DNA of 24,544 nt from UBA1206 sp045600105 (GCA_045600105.1 JAZRXG010000019.1:1-24544); one strand, 5' to 3'; shown: positions 1 to 9,051, numbered from the stretch's first letter. Made by a program: numbers and translations. The notes: a model not told the origin generated them from the sequence alone.

Positions 1-172
1 GTGATGTTTGCCCTGTCGGGCAAGTGATGTTATGCCTTGCGGCATAGTGATGTTTTTGCTTTGCAAAAGTGATGTGATGTATTCCACCACTCACGCCCGC
101 AGGCACATCACTCGCCGGAGGCGAACATCACGCACGAAGTGCAAATCACATTCCACGCAGTGGAACACATCG
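1..172. repeat. Array of variable hairpins with constant GTGATGT spacers
   Basis: A constant 7-base word, GTGATGT, alternates with short perfect hairpins of differing sequence. GTGATGT lies at 1-7, 24-30, 47-53, 69-75 and 74-80. Hairpins are TTGCCC/GGGCAA (8-23), TATGCC/GGCATA (31-46) and TTTTGC/GCAAAA (54-68). After a non-repeat stretch (81-104) the word continues as its reverse complement ACATCAC (105-111, 125-131) and variants (143-149, 166-172). These separate TCGCC/GGCGA (112-124), GCAC/GTGC (132-142) and TTCCAC/GTGGAA (151-165). The array is therefore a large imperfect inverted repeat built from small ones. The stem sequences vary but the pairing is kept, which suggests selection on structure or a copying mechanism. 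The array may extend beyond the window edge. Function unknown. Confidence 0.85.
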
Positions 173-173
173 T

Positions 174-228
174 TTTCGGCGCGTGACGGTAATGCTTCAA
201 AAAACATCCTTATGGGCACGCGCCGAAA
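174..228. repeat. 12-bp inverted repeat beyond the foldase gene
   Basis: TTTCGGCGCGTG (174-185) is the exact reverse complement of CACGCGCCGAAA (217-228), with a 31-base loop. It lies 36 bases beyond the stop codon of the minus-strand foldase gene and abuts the hairpin array. Read on the minus strand it has no T-run directly after the stem, so it is not a textbook intrinsic terminator. It may still act as a 3'-end stabilising hairpin for the pth-mfd-foldase transcript. Confidence 0.6.
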
Positions 229-264
229 CGGCAGGGAGTTTGTCTTTTGCTTGATTTGGATTAT

Positions 265-1782
265 TCACTGAACTTCGTCGGATACGGGGTCCATCGCGAG
301 TATCTCGATCATTTCGCAGGTGAGGAAATCGTATTTCGCGAGTTCTTTTTCGTCAACGACGATCTCGGGATAGAAGCTCTTTATGTAATCGGTGAACGCC
401 TCGGTGCCGACAGCCTCATAGCAGTCGTCGTAGCGTTTGGTGTAGTCGTCGTCGGCAAGAGCGATCTTTTTGACCACGATTACCGCGTCGCTCGTGACGT
501 AAGTGATGATGCCGCCGTCTTCCGCCTTCGCGATCTCGGCTTCGAGCCCTTCGTCAAGTTCGCCCGCGGTGAAGACGACGTTCTTGCTGAGCTTGCAGAG
601 AGAACTGTTTTCTTCGGCGCTGTCGAACGCGATCTTGCCCGCTTTCGCGTCTTCGGCGAAAGAGTTTGCTGCCGCGATGATGGATTCTTTTGAAAGAGAC
701 GCGACGATATCGGATTCGACGGTCTTGTATTCCGCTTCGCCTATCTCGGTACGGGTCACGACGTAATAGCCTATCTCGGTCTCGACGAGCGAGTAGGAAC
801 CGATCTCCATTGCGAGGGCTTCTTTTTCGAGATTGGCGAGTCTGGGATCGACGCTTCCCTTTTTGATGATGCCGGTGGAACCGGTGTCTTCGGAATAAGT
901 CTTGACGGCGTCGTCAAAAGTGATCTCGCCGTTTTTGAGTTTGGCAAGTGCTTCGTCCGCCTTTGCCTTTTTCGCGGTCTTGTCTTCGTCGGAAACGGCG
1001 TTTCCGTTATTGACGTCGATAAGGTAAAGCAGAACGTATTTAACGCTCGCGTAATTGGCGTCGCGGTAAGCGGCCTTCGCTTCTTCGGTCACCGAGGGAT
1101 CGGTCACGGGGATGGTGCTGCCGCTGTCGTCGGCGGTATAGAACGAATAATAAGCGGCGTCGATCTTGGTGAAGTTTTTATTGAAATATTCCTTTACCGC
1201 GTCGTCGCTTATCTTCTGGGTGCCGTTTTCGCCGTAGAGGTATTCGTAGAGGCTGTCCTGGAGGCAGTTGCCGTAGAGGTAATCGCGCATGATGTCCACG
1301 CTCGCGCCGTATCTGGCAAGCGTGATGTTGAGGTATTCCTCACTGCCCGCGGTGGCTATCTGATCGGCTATGTATTCTTCGATCATATCGGAAAGCTCGG
1401 CGTCGTTGAGCTTGACTCCGTTCCTGCGGCAGAGCTCCTTGACGACGAGGAACGCCTTGCAGGATTCGGTTATCATTTCGTTGGTCTCGTCGGAAATCTT
1501 CACGGTGTTGCCGTCTTCATCGACGATCTCGGATTTGAGGTATTCGTCAAAGTCGACGAATTCGGGCATCTGCTGGGTATAATAGTAGTAGTACGCGACG
1601 TATTCGTCGAACTGCTCTTTCATATACTGCTTCTGCGAAGACATCATATAAGAGAACATATTGCTGCTGATGGTCGAATCGCCGAACGTCATGACGGGCT
1701 TTCCTCCGGACGCGCAGGATACGAGCGACAGAGAAAGGATCGCGGCGAGCATCAGCATGGAAACGATTCTTCTGATTTTCAT
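265..1782 (-). CDS. PrsA/SurA-like foldase lipoprotein with parvulin-type domain
   Basis: A 505-residue secreted lipoprotein that probably assists folding of exported proteins at the outer face of the membrane. Residues 1-23 form a lipoprotein signal: basic MKIRR, a hydrophobic core, then LVSC with Cys23 as the lipidation site. A SurA-like helical N-terminal region follows. Residues about 245-350 resemble a degenerate parvulin (PpiC) domain: a strand ASVKYVLLYLID, a helix with TFDDAVKTYSED, a Gly-rich turn and a closing strand GYYVVTRTE. I cannot tell whether prolyl isomerase activity survives. Start choice: GGAGG at 1792-1796 sits 9 bases from the ATG at 1782, while the two upstream ATGs lie too close to it or before it. 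The gene is last in the order pth-mfd-foldase, an arrangement familiar from Clostridia. A weak internal promoter may also drive it. Confidence 0.8.
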   Translation of the reverse strand: MKIRRIVSMLMLAAILSLSLVSCASGGKPVMTFGDSTISSNMFSYMMSSQKQYMKEQFDEYVAYYYYYTQQMPEFVDFDEYLKSEIVDEDGNTVKISDETNEMITESCKAFLVVKELCRRNGVKLNDAELSDMIEEYIADQIATAGSEEYLNITLARYGASVDIMRDYLYGNCLQDSLYEYLYGENGTQKISDDAVKEYFNKNFTKIDAAYYSFYTADDSGSTIPVTDPSVTEEAKAAYRDANYASVKYVLLYLIDVNNGNAVSDEDKTAKKAKADEALAKLKNGEITFDDAVKTYSEDTGSTGIIKKGSVDPRLANLEKEALAMEIGSYSLVETEIGYYVVTRTEIGEAEYKTVESDIVASLSKESIIAAANSFAEDAKAGKIAFDSAEENSSLCKLSKNVVFTAGELDEGLEAEIAKAEDGGIITYVTSDAVIVVKKIALADDDYTKRYDDCYEAVGTEAFTDYIKSFYPEIVVDEKELAKYDFLTCEMIEILAMDPVSDEVQ

Positions 1783-1825
1783 TAACATCAACCTCCGTGG
1801 GGTCATTATTTGCTTAATTCAAGTT

Positions 1826-1854
1826 ATTATACAACGGTGAACGCGATAATTCTA
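1826..1854 (-). promoter_or_regulatory. Possible internal promoter for the foldase gene
   Basis: On the minus strand a perfect TATAAT (1826-1831) is preceded at 17 bases by TAGAAT (1849-1854), a poor -35 that overlaps the mfd stop codon. The predicted start lies about 35 bases before the foldase ATG. The -35 matches consensus at only three of six positions, so the call is tentative. Confidence 0.4.
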
Positions 1855-4800
1855 TGATATATTTGTTAATAATGCGGAATATTCGGTGAGAACGGTGCGT
1901 ATCTTTTCGATCGGGTTCTCGCCGTATTTGAGTTTATACGAGAAATAAGGCGTGCCGGTCATCTTCGCGCCGAGGAGTCTTCCCTTCATCGACGGGACGC
2001 CGAGCAGTCCGAGCCATTTTTCACGGGCGTCTTCCTTGACATAGAACGACACGAGAAGCCCCGACTGGCTTATTTTGACGATATCGCAGCCCGACGCTAT
2101 ATTGCGGCAAAGCGACACGTCCATAAGGTTTTCGACGGGCTTCGGGATGTCGCCGAAACGGTCGACGAATTCGTCCACGAGGTCGTCGCGGTCGCCTTCG
2201 GAATCGAGCAGCGCTATCTTGCGGTAGAAGTCTATTCTCGTTTTGGGCGACGTGACGTAGTCGTCGGGGATGTAGGCGTCGCAGGTTATATCGACGAGGC
2301 AGTCCTTCCTGACGGCGGGGGGTATTCCCTTTTCCTCGTTGACGGCTTCCTCGAGTATCTTGACGTAAAGGTCGTAGCCGATCGCCTGCATATGTCCCGA
2401 CTGCTCCGAGCCGAGCAGGTTGCCGGCGCCGCGTATCTCAAGGTCACGCATGGCGATCTTGAAGCCCGAGCCGAATTCGGTGAACTCGCTTATCGCCTCA
2501 AGACGCTTTGACGCGTCCTCTGAAAGTATGGTATCGCGCCGGTAAGTAAAATATGCGTACGCCTTTCGCGGAGATCTTCCGACGCGTCCGCGTATCTGGT
2601 GAAGCTGCGAAAGTCCCATTCTGTCAGCGCTTTCGATGATGAGCGTATTGGCGTTCGGCACGTCGACACCCGTTTCGATGATGGTGGTGCAGACGAGGAT
2701 GTCTATCTCGCCGTTGACCATCGCCTGCCAGACCGACGCGAGTTCGTCCTTCGACATCTGTCCGTGGCCTATGGCGACGGTGCTGTCGGGGAACGCGTTC
2801 TGCAGGTCCTGCGCCTTTTTGTAAATGGAATCGACAAAATTGTGCAGGTAGAACACCTGACCGCCGCGTCTGAGCTCACGGCGTATCGCCTCGTATATTA
2901 TGCCGTCGTCGTGTTCGAGAACGTAGCTCTGCACGGGCGCTCTGTCACGAGGAGCCTCCTCAAGCACGGACATATCGCGTATCCCCGTCAGCGCCATATT
3001 GAGAGTCCTCGGTATCGGCGTGGCGGTGAGGGTGAGCACATCGACGTTCTTTGCCATCTCCTTGAGCGTTTCCTTGTGCTTGACGCCGAAGCGCTGCTCC
3101 TCGTCAACGACGAGAAGCCCGAGATCGTGGAATTTTATGCTCTTCTGAAGTATCTTGTGTGTGCCGACGATTATATCGACTTTCCCGCTTTCTATTCTTG
3201 CAAGCGCGTCATCGGTCTCTTTTTTGCTCACGAAGCGCGACAGCATCTCCGTTTCGACGGGGAACTGCCTGAAACGCGAGAGGATGGTGCGGTAATGCTG
3301 GAGCGCGAGGAGAGTCGTGGGGACGAGGATCGCCGCCTGCTTTCCCTCCTGAACGCATTTGAAAACGGCACGGAGCGCGACCTCGGTCTTGCCGAATCCG
3401 ACGTCGCCGCAAAGCAGTCTGTCCATCGGGACGGGCTTTTCCATATCCGCCTTTATCTCTGCCGCGGCGTCGAGCTGACCTTCGGTCTCGGTGTACTCGA
3501 ACATCGCCTCGAACTCTTCCTGATATTCGCCGTCGGGCATGAACGCGTAGCCTTCGGTCTTCTTTCGCTCGGCGTAAAGCTTGATGAGCTCTTTCGCGAT
3601 ATCCTTGGCGGCGGCTTTTGCCTTTGCCTTGGTACGCGCCCATTCGGACGTGCCCATGCGCGATATTTTGACGCCTTTTTCGGCGCCGATGTATTTGCTT
3701 ACGAGGTCGAGCTGTCCGCACGGAACGTACAGAACGTCACCGCCCGCGTAGTTGATCTTGATGTAATCCTTTACGGCGCCCTCGACGGTGAGCTGCTTGA
3801 GTCCGTCGTAGATGCCGATGCCGTGGTTGGCGTGTACGACGTAATCGCCGACGGCAAGATCGGAATAGGACGCGATCTTTTCGGCTTTCTTGAAACGGTG
3901 AACGGTGGATCTCTTGGCTGTGTACGCTCTCGCGGCGGCGTTTTCGCCCGTGGTGAGAAGAACGAAGTTCGCCTTCTGCAGATCGAATCCGCCGAAGTCG
4001 CTTCCCGGAGGAGCTATGGCTATGTTCACCCGTCCCTCGACGAGCTCGTCTCTGAACGTTCCCGACGGCATATCGCGGCTTTCGAGCAGCGACGCGAGGT
4101 TTTCCGCCTCGGTCTCGCCGTAGGTGACGAAGAGTATCTTTCTGCCCGCTTCGAGCCAGTCCGAAAGCTCGTCGGTTATCATGTCGGCGCCGCCGTTCAG
4201 CGAGCCTATCGCCTTGGTGGCAAGCGTGAAGCGCGACGTGAAATCGAGGCGCGACGATTCCATGAAATAATCGAGCGCGACTCCCCTTTTCGCCGTGAGC
4301 GACATGAAGGTGTCCTCGAACATACAGACGTCGGAATAAGCGAATTCGGTCCTGCCCGAATTGACGAGAGCTTCGAGCGTCTGATTTATCTGCCACGAGA
4401 AGGCGCGGGCGCGCTCGAACACCTTGCGGCTTTCGATGATGACGGTGAGCTTCGTGCCGACGTAGTCGAAAAACGTGGCTTTTCTGCCGTAAAGCAGCGA
4501 GAAATATTTATCTCTGCCGCCGGGGAACCTGCCGGAAGCGATGCTTTCGCGGTCGCGTCTCAGCTCCTTGAGCACCTTTTCGTCGGTCGTTGACGAAATG
4601 AGCGAATCGATGGCGTCAGCCGTTTTTTTCAGCGTTTCGTCGCTGAAGACGGTCTCGCATACGGGGACGCAGGTGTAGGAATCGACGTTCTCTATCCTGC
4701 GCTGGGTGATGGTGTCGAAAATGCCCATCGAGTCGGGCTCGTCACCGAAAAAGTCTATCCTGCACGGATATTCCGCCGACGGAGAAAACACGTCGATTAT

Positions 4801-5331
4801 TCCGCCGCGGTGAGTGAACTGCCCTTTCCCCTCGACGGTATCGGCAAACGAATAGCCGATGCTCACGAGCCTTTTGACGACGTCGTCCGGTGAGATGCGG
4901 CTGTTCATACGTATCGTGAGCAGCGAATCGATAAATTCGTCGGGAGGGACTGTGTACTGCATGAGAGCGTCGGGAACGGCGATGATGAACTTGCCGCCGT
5001 CGTTCAGCACGGTGCTCAGCACCGCGAGACGTTCCTGCTCGAAATCCTTGGACGACGCGGTCATATCGTCGAAAACGCAGTCCCTCGCGGGGAGCACCAC
5101 GGCCTCTTCGCCGTAGGATTCTATTTCGTTTTTGAGTGAATACGCCTGCTTTTCATCGGACACGATGATGAGCGGTTTTTCGTTTACCCGCTCCGAAAAA
5201 GAGACGCAGAAAAGAGGGCGGACCGATTCGCATACCCCGTTGACGAGTATCGGCGTCCGTCCCTCGCGGTATTGAGCCGCAGCGTGACAGAACTCGCTGT
5301 CGAGAGAGAGCATTTCTTTTAATATTTTCAT
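1852..5331 (-). CDS. mfd: Transcription-repair coupling factor Mfd
   Basis: A 1159-residue cytoplasmic ATP-dependent translocase that removes RNA polymerase stalled at DNA lesions and recruits the UvrABC excision system. Length is normal for Mfd. The N-terminal third is UvrB-like. The RNA-polymerase-interacting segment starts near YVVHANHGIGIYDGL. The RecG-like motor has Walker A GDVGFGKTE (catalytic Lys648), Walker B DEEQ (from Asp743), the motif TATPIPRTLNMAL, and the arginine-finger region GRVGRS. The C-terminal TRCF domain is present. No frameshift or missing motif was seen. The start lies 15 bases after the pth stop with only a weak GAAG ribosome site, which suggests translational coupling to pth. 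Transcription probably comes from the promoter upstream of pth. Confidence 0.97.
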   Translation of the reverse strand: MKILKEMLSLDSEFCHAAAQYREGRTPILVNGVCESVRPLFCVSFSERVNEKPLIIVSDEKQAYSLKNEIESYGEEAVVLPARDCVFDDMTASSKDFEQERLAVLSTVLNDGGKFIIAVPDALMQYTVPPDEFIDSLLTIRMNSRISPDDVVKRLVSIGYSFADTVEGKGQFTHRGGIIDVFSPSAEYPCRIDFFGDEPDSMGIFDTITQRRIENVDSYTCVPVCETVFSDETLKKTADAIDSLISSTTDEKVLKELRRDRESIASGRFPGGRDKYFSLLYGRKATFFDYVGTKLTVIIESRKVFERARAFSWQINQTLEALVNSGRTEFAYSDVCMFEDTFMSLTAKRGVALDYFMESSRLDFTSRFTLATKAIGSLNGGADMITDELSDWLEAGRKILFVTYGETEAENLASLLESRDMPSGTFRDELVEGRVNIAIAPPGSDFGGFDLQKANFVLLTTGENAAARAYTAKRSTVHRFKKAEKIASYSDLAVGDYVVHANHGIGIYDGLKQLTVEGAVKDYIKINYAGGDVLYVPCGQLDLVSKYIGAEKGVKISRMGTSEWARTKAKAKAAAKDIAKELIKLYAERKKTEGYAFMPDGEYQEEFEAMFEYTETEGQLDAAAEIKADMEKPVPMDRLLCGDVGFGKTEVALRAVFKCVQEGKQAAILVPTTLLALQHYRTILSRFRQFPVETEMLSRFVSKKETDDALARIESGKVDIIVGTHKILQKSIKFHDLGLLVVDEEQRFGVKHKETLKEMAKNVDVLTLTATPIPRTLNMALTGIRDMSVLEEAPRDRAPVQSYVLEHDDGIIYEAIRRELRRGGQVFYLHNFVDSIYKKAQDLQNAFPDSTVAIGHGQMSKDELASVWQAMVNGEIDILVCTTIIETGVDVPNANTLIIESADRMGLSQLHQIRGRVGRSPRKAYAYFTYRRDTILSEDASKRLEAISEFTEFGSGFKIAMRDLEIRGAGNLLGSEQSGHMQAIGYDLYVKILEEAVNEEKGIPPAVRKDCLVDITCDAYIPDDYVTSPKTRIDFYRKIALLDSEGDRDDLVDEFVDRFGDIPKPVENLMDVSLCRNIASGCDIVKISQSGLLVSFYVKEDAREKWLGLLGVPSMKGRLLGAKMTGTPYFSYKLKYGENPIEKIRTVLTEYSALLTNIS

Positions 5332-5346
5332 TATCGCTTCAGTAAA

Positions 5347-5937
5347 TCAGTTGCATTTCTGCATCGCGTCTTCGATCCTGCCGTCCATGATGAGCCCTAT
5401 GGCTTCGTAAACGGCGTCGTAGCGCGACGTTATTTTTTCTATTTCGGACGGGGTGAATTTCGAAAGCACCCAGTCGGCGAGGTCGTATTCGGGATTCGGC
5501 TTTGCGCCGACACCTATCTTTATCCTCGGGAAACCGTCGCTGCCCAGACATTCGATGACCGAGGCAAGCCCCTTCTGACCGCCCGCGCTTCCCGAACGGC
5601 GTATCCTTACCCTGCCGACGTCGAGCGATATGTCGTCGCTTATGAGTATTATATGATCGACGGGTATTTTATAATATTTCGCGGCGTCGGAAACGGCGAG
5701 CCCCGAACGGTTCATATAGGTCTGCGGCTTCATCAGCATGACTTTTTTGCCGTCGATGACGCCCGTTCCCACCTTTGCCGAGTGCTTGAGACGGTTCACC
5801 TCGATGCCCGATCTCCCGCTTATGTAATCGAGCGCGGAAAAGCCTGAATTGTGGCGGGTCTTATCGTATTCGCTTCCCGGATTGCCGAGACCGACGATGA
5901 GAAAATCGATCGGCGCTTTTTCTCTTCTGAAGAACAT
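5347..5937 (-). CDS. pth: Peptidyl-tRNA hydrolase
   Basis: A 196-residue enzyme that releases tRNA from peptidyl-tRNAs that drop off stalled ribosomes. Family motifs are intact: VGLGNPGSEYDKTRHNSGF, which contains the catalytic His; MKPQTYMNRSG, for substrate binding; and DDISLDVGRVRIRRSGSAGG. Start choice: two ATGs occur as ATG-TGT-ATG after GGAGG. The first touches the ribosome site, whereas the second (5935-5937) has 6-base spacing, giving MFFRREK. First gene of the operon with mfd and the foldase gene, served by a near-consensus promoter 40 bases upstream. Confidence 0.95.
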   Translation of the reverse strand: MFFRREKAPIDFLIVGLGNPGSEYDKTRHNSGFSALDYISGRSGIEVNRLKHSAKVGTGVIDGKKVMLMKPQTYMNRSGLAVSDAAKYYKIPVDHIILISDDISLDVGRVRIRRSGSAGGQKGLASVIECLGSDGFPRIKIGVGAKPNPEYDLADWVLSKFTPSEIEKITSRYDAVYEAIGLIMDGRIEDAMQKCN

Positions 5938-5975
5938 ACACATCCTCCGTTCATACGTAAATGACATTTCATTGT

Positions 5976-6004
5976 ATTCTAAATCAAAAATTCCGTTTTG
6001 TCAA
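5976..6004 (-). promoter_or_regulatory. Sigma-A-type promoter of the pth-mfd operon
   Basis: On the minus strand, consensus -35 TTGACA (5999-6004), a 17-base spacer and -10 TAGAAT (5976-5981). It lies directly upstream of pth and diverges from the ppdK promoter about 75 bases away. Confidence 0.85.
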
Positions 6005-6077
6005 CCGCATTCCGTCGATGATGACGGGATATTTTTTGCGTTTTTTCAAAAAAAGCAAAATAATTTCAAATTATCTA

Positions 6078-6106
6078 TAGACAATCGGGAAAACATGCTG
6101 TATAAT
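6078..6106 (+). promoter_or_regulatory. Sigma-A-type promoter of ppdK
   Basis: -35 TAGACA (6078-6083), a 17-base spacer and perfect -10 TATAAT (6101-6106). This gives a leader of roughly 60 bases before ppdK. The spacer contains CGGGAAAACATGCTG (6086-6100), found with one mismatch at the same place in the promoter at 21856-21884. Confidence 0.85.
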
Positions 6107-6174
6107 AACACTTTATAAAAGACGTTAATTTTCAACAACGTTTAACAATCATAAAATATATTTTGGAGGAACAA

Positions 6175-8802
6175 ATGAGCAAAAAGTATCTCTACCTGTT
6201 TTCGGAAGGTAACGAAAACATGCGTGACATTCTCGGCGGCAAGGGTGCTAACCTCGCGGGAATGACAAATCTCGGTATGCCCGTTCCCCGCGGATTCACG
6301 GTTTCCACGGAAGCGTGCACCAAATATTACGACGACGGCGAGGTCCTCACCGACGATATCGTAAAATCCATTTACGAATATATGGGTAAGATGGAAGAAA
6401 TGACCGGCAAGACCTTCGGTTCTGCCGAGAATCCTCTTCTCGTATCCGTCCGCTCGGGCGCGAGAGCGTCGATGCCGGGCATGATGGACACCATCCTCAA
6501 CCTCGGTCTCAACGACACCGTGGTCGAAGGGCTCGCGAAGCTCACCGGCAATCCCAGATTCGCCTACGACTCTTACAGACGTTTCGTCCAGATGTTCTCG
6601 GACGTCGTCATGGGGCTCCCCAAATCGAGCTTTGAAGTCATCATCGACAACCTCAAGGTCGAAAAAGGCAAGCATTTCGACATCGAGCTCGACGCAGCCG
6701 ACATGAAGCGTCTTCTCAAGGAATTCAAGCAGTTCTATTTTGAGAACATGGGCGAGGAATTCCCGCAGGACCCGAAGAAGCAGCTCATCGAAGCGGTCAA
6801 AGCCGTTTTCCGTTCGTGGAACAACGAACGCGCCATCATATACAGAAGAATGAACGACATCCCCTCCTCGTGGGGCACCGCCGTCAACGTTCAGGAAATG
6901 GTATTCGGCAACATGGGTCCCACCAGCGGTACCGGCGTTGCCTTCACGCGTGACCCCGCCACCGGCGAAAAGAAGCTCTACGGCGAGTTCCTCATGAACG
7001 CGCAGGGCGAAGACGTCGTCGCGGGCATCCGCACTCCGCAGCCCATTTCCGAGCTTGCCAACACCATCCCCGAGGCTTACGAGCAGTTCATCGACATTGC
7101 CGCAAAGCTTGAAAACCATTACAGAGATATGCAGGACATGGAGTTCACCATCGAAAACGGCAAGCCCTTCATGCTGCAGACCAGAAACGGCAAACGTACC
7201 GCCGCCGCTGCTCTCCGTATCGCCGTCGACCTCGTGAACGAAGGTATGATAAACGAGGATGAAGCGATCATGAAGGTCGAGCCCAGACAGCTCGACGCGC
7301 TGCTCCATCCGCAGTTCGATACCATTTCCCTCAATCAGGCAACTCCCGTTTCTTCCGGACTTCCCGCTTCTCCCGGTGCCGCCTGCGGACGCGTTTATTT
7401 CACCGCCGAGGAAGCAAAGGCCGCTCACGCCAAGGGACAGAAGGTCATCCTCGTCCGTCTTGAAACCTCACCCGAGGATATCGAAGGTATGTATTCCGCC
7501 GAGGGCATCCTCACCGGCAGAGGCGGCAGAACGTCGCACGCCGCCGTCGTCGCACGCGGAATGGGCTGCTGCTGCGTAGCCGGCTGCGGCGCTCTTAAGA
7601 TAAACGAAAGAGACAAATACTTCATTCTCGACGGTCACGTCGTACACGAAGGCGATTATATCTCCATCGACGGCAACACCGGCAACATCTATATCGACGT
7701 CATCAAGACCGTTCCCGCCACCATTTCCGGCGACTTCGCCAAGTTCATGTCGTGGGCTGACGCGAGAAGAAAGCTTCAGGTCAGGACCAACGCCGACAAC
7801 CCCAAGGACGCCGCTCAGGCTATGGCGTTCGGCGCCGAAGGCGTAGGCCTCTGCCGTACCGAGCACATGTTCTTCAACGGCGACAGGATCAAAGCGATGC
7901 GCGAAATGATCGTTTCGCGTTCGTCCGATCAGAGAAAGAAAGCGCTCGACAAGCTTCTTCCCATGCAGAGAAGCGATTTTGAAGGCATCTTCAAGGCTGC
8001 CAAAGGCTTCCCCGTCACCATCAGATTCCTCGACCCGCCTCTCCATGAATTCCTCCCCACCGCTCCCGAAGACATCGAAGAGCTCGCAAATGAAATGGGC
8101 ATGAAATTCGAAGACCTTCAGGCTGTCGTCGCGTCGCTGCACGAATCCAACCCGATGATGGGTCACAGAGGCTGCAGACTTGCCGTTTCGTACCCCGAGA
8201 TCTACGAAATGCAGACCAGAGCCGTCATCGAAGCCGCCATCAACGTCAATCACACCCTCGGCACATCCATCGTTCCCGAGATCATGATACCGCTCGTAGG
8301 CGACGTCAAGGAGCTCAGATACGTCAAGAAGATAGTCACCTCCACCGCCGACAAGATCATTGCCGAAAACAGAGTCAAGCTCAATTATAAAGTCGGCACG
8401 ATGATAGAAATACCGCGCGCCGCCGTGACCGCGGACGAGATCGCCACCGAAGCCGAATTCTTCTCCTTCGGTACCAACGACCTTACCCAGATGACCTACG
8501 GCTTCTCGCGCGATGACGCCGCGAAGTTCCTTGAAGACTACTACGCAAAGAGCATTTTCGAATTCGATCCGTTCGCCAAGCTCGACACCGTCGGCGTCGG
8601 CAAATTCGTCAAGCTCGCTTCCGACCTCGGACGCACCACCCGCCCCGACATCAAGCTCGGTATATGCGGCGAACACGGCGGCGACCCCGCCAGCGTGGAA
8701 TTCTGCCACAACGCGGGTCTCACCTACGTTTCCTGCTCGCCGTTCAGAGTGCCCATCGCACGTCTCGCCGCGGCTCAGGCTGCGATAAAATCGCGCAAGT
8801 AA
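6175..8802 (+). CDS. ppdK: Pyruvate, phosphate dikinase
   Basis: An 875-residue cytoplasmic enzyme that interconverts pyruvate, ATP and phosphate with phosphoenolpyruvate, AMP and pyrophosphate. It is typical of clostridia that use pyrophosphate-linked glycolysis. The N-terminal nucleotide-binding domain starts with GGKGANLAGM. The swivelling phosphohistidine domain has GGRTSHAAVVARG with catalytic His455. The C-terminal PEP/pyruvate barrel carries GICGEHGGDP with Cys831. Those numbers match the Clostridium symbiosum enzyme, so no insertions separate the two. Start choice: GGAGG at 6165-6169 serves the ATG at 6175, and an in-frame TTG at 6163 precedes that site. Monocistronic: own promoter, and a long hairpin follows. 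Confidence 0.98.
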   Translation: MSKKYLYLFSEGNENMRDILGGKGANLAGMTNLGMPVPRGFTVSTEACTKYYDDGEVLTDDIVKSIYEYMGKMEEMTGKTFGSAENPLLVSVRSGARASMPGMMDTILNLGLNDTVVEGLAKLTGNPRFAYDSYRRFVQMFSDVVMGLPKSSFEVIIDNLKVEKGKHFDIELDAADMKRLLKEFKQFYFENMGEEFPQDPKKQLIEAVKAVFRSWNNERAIIYRRMNDIPSSWGTAVNVQEMVFGNMGPTSGTGVAFTRDPATGEKKLYGEFLMNAQGEDVVAGIRTPQPISELANTIPEAYEQFIDIAAKLENHYRDMQDMEFTIENGKPFMLQTRNGKRTAAAALRIAVDLVNEGMINEDEAIMKVEPRQLDALLHPQFDTISLNQATPVSSGLPASPGAACGRVYFTAEEAKAAHAKGQKVILVRLETSPEDIEGMYSAEGILTGRGGRTSHAAVVARGMGCCCVAGCGALKINERDKYFILDGHVVHEGDYISIDGNTGNIYIDVIKTVPATISGDFAKFMSWADARRKLQVRTNADNPKDAAQAMAFGAEGVGLCRTEHMFFNGDRIKAMREMIVSRSSDQRKKALDKLLPMQRSDFEGIFKAAKGFPVTIRFLDPPLHEFLPTAPEDIEELANEMGMKFEDLQAVVASLHESNPMMGHRGCRLAVSYPEIYEMQTRAVIEAAINVNHTLGTSIVPEIMIPLVGDVKELRYVKKIVTSTADKIIAENRVKLNYKVGTMIEIPRAAVTADEIATEAEFFSFGTNDLTQMTYGFSRDDAAKFLEDYYAKSIFEFDPFAKLDTVGVGKFVKLASDLGRTTRPDIKLGICGEHGGDPASVEFCHNAGLTYVSCSPFRVPIARLAAAQAAIKSRK

Positions 8803-8810
8803 AAAAATCC

Positions 8811-8858
8811 GTGTCATCGGGAGCTTTCGCAAACGGAAGCTCCTGATGACACGCTTTT
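8811..8858 (+). terminator. Long hairpin after ppdK, probable terminator
   Basis: A 19-bp stem (8811-8829 with 8834-8852, two G-T wobbles) closes a CAAA loop, followed by GCTTTT. The T-run is short, but the stem is very stable and sits 8 bases after the ppdK stop. The rest of the gap to 9051 shows no convincing sigma-A promoter for the next gene. Confidence 0.7.
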
Positions 8859-9051
8859 GAAATATCGTTCTCCTTTGCCCTGTCCCCCGTTCGGCATATC
8901 CGTTCACCAAACGAAAAAATAATCATTTCCGACGTAATATTATCCGCCCTCGCGGGGTATATAAGTCGAATGGCAAAAATCCGCTTTCAAAAGCACGACC
9001 CCCCGCACCGTATCAACCGCACACACCCAAAATATTTCAGGAGGAAAAAAC

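Noticed and set aside
1..172. CRISPR array
   Set aside because: The constant word is only 7 bases, the intervening units are 11-16 base palindromes, and the word changes orientation. None of this fits CRISPR repeats and spacers, and no cas gene is present.
8..693. Plus-strand open frames across the first hairpin array and into the foldase gene
   Set aside because: The first translates the repeats into Cys/Arg/Thr-rich sequence, and the second is antisense to the foldase. Neither has a ribosome site.
2599..4593. A 664-codon open frame antisense to mfd
   Set aside because: It lies entirely within mfd, which has all its motifs. The product is an Arg/Val/Glu-rich shadow without recognisable domains, and no ribosome site or promoter supports it.
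6142..8910. Two long minus-strand open frames (428 and 480 codons) opposite ppdK
   Set aside because: They are shadows of the real ppdK frame, produced by its codon bias, and lack ribosome sites and family motifs.
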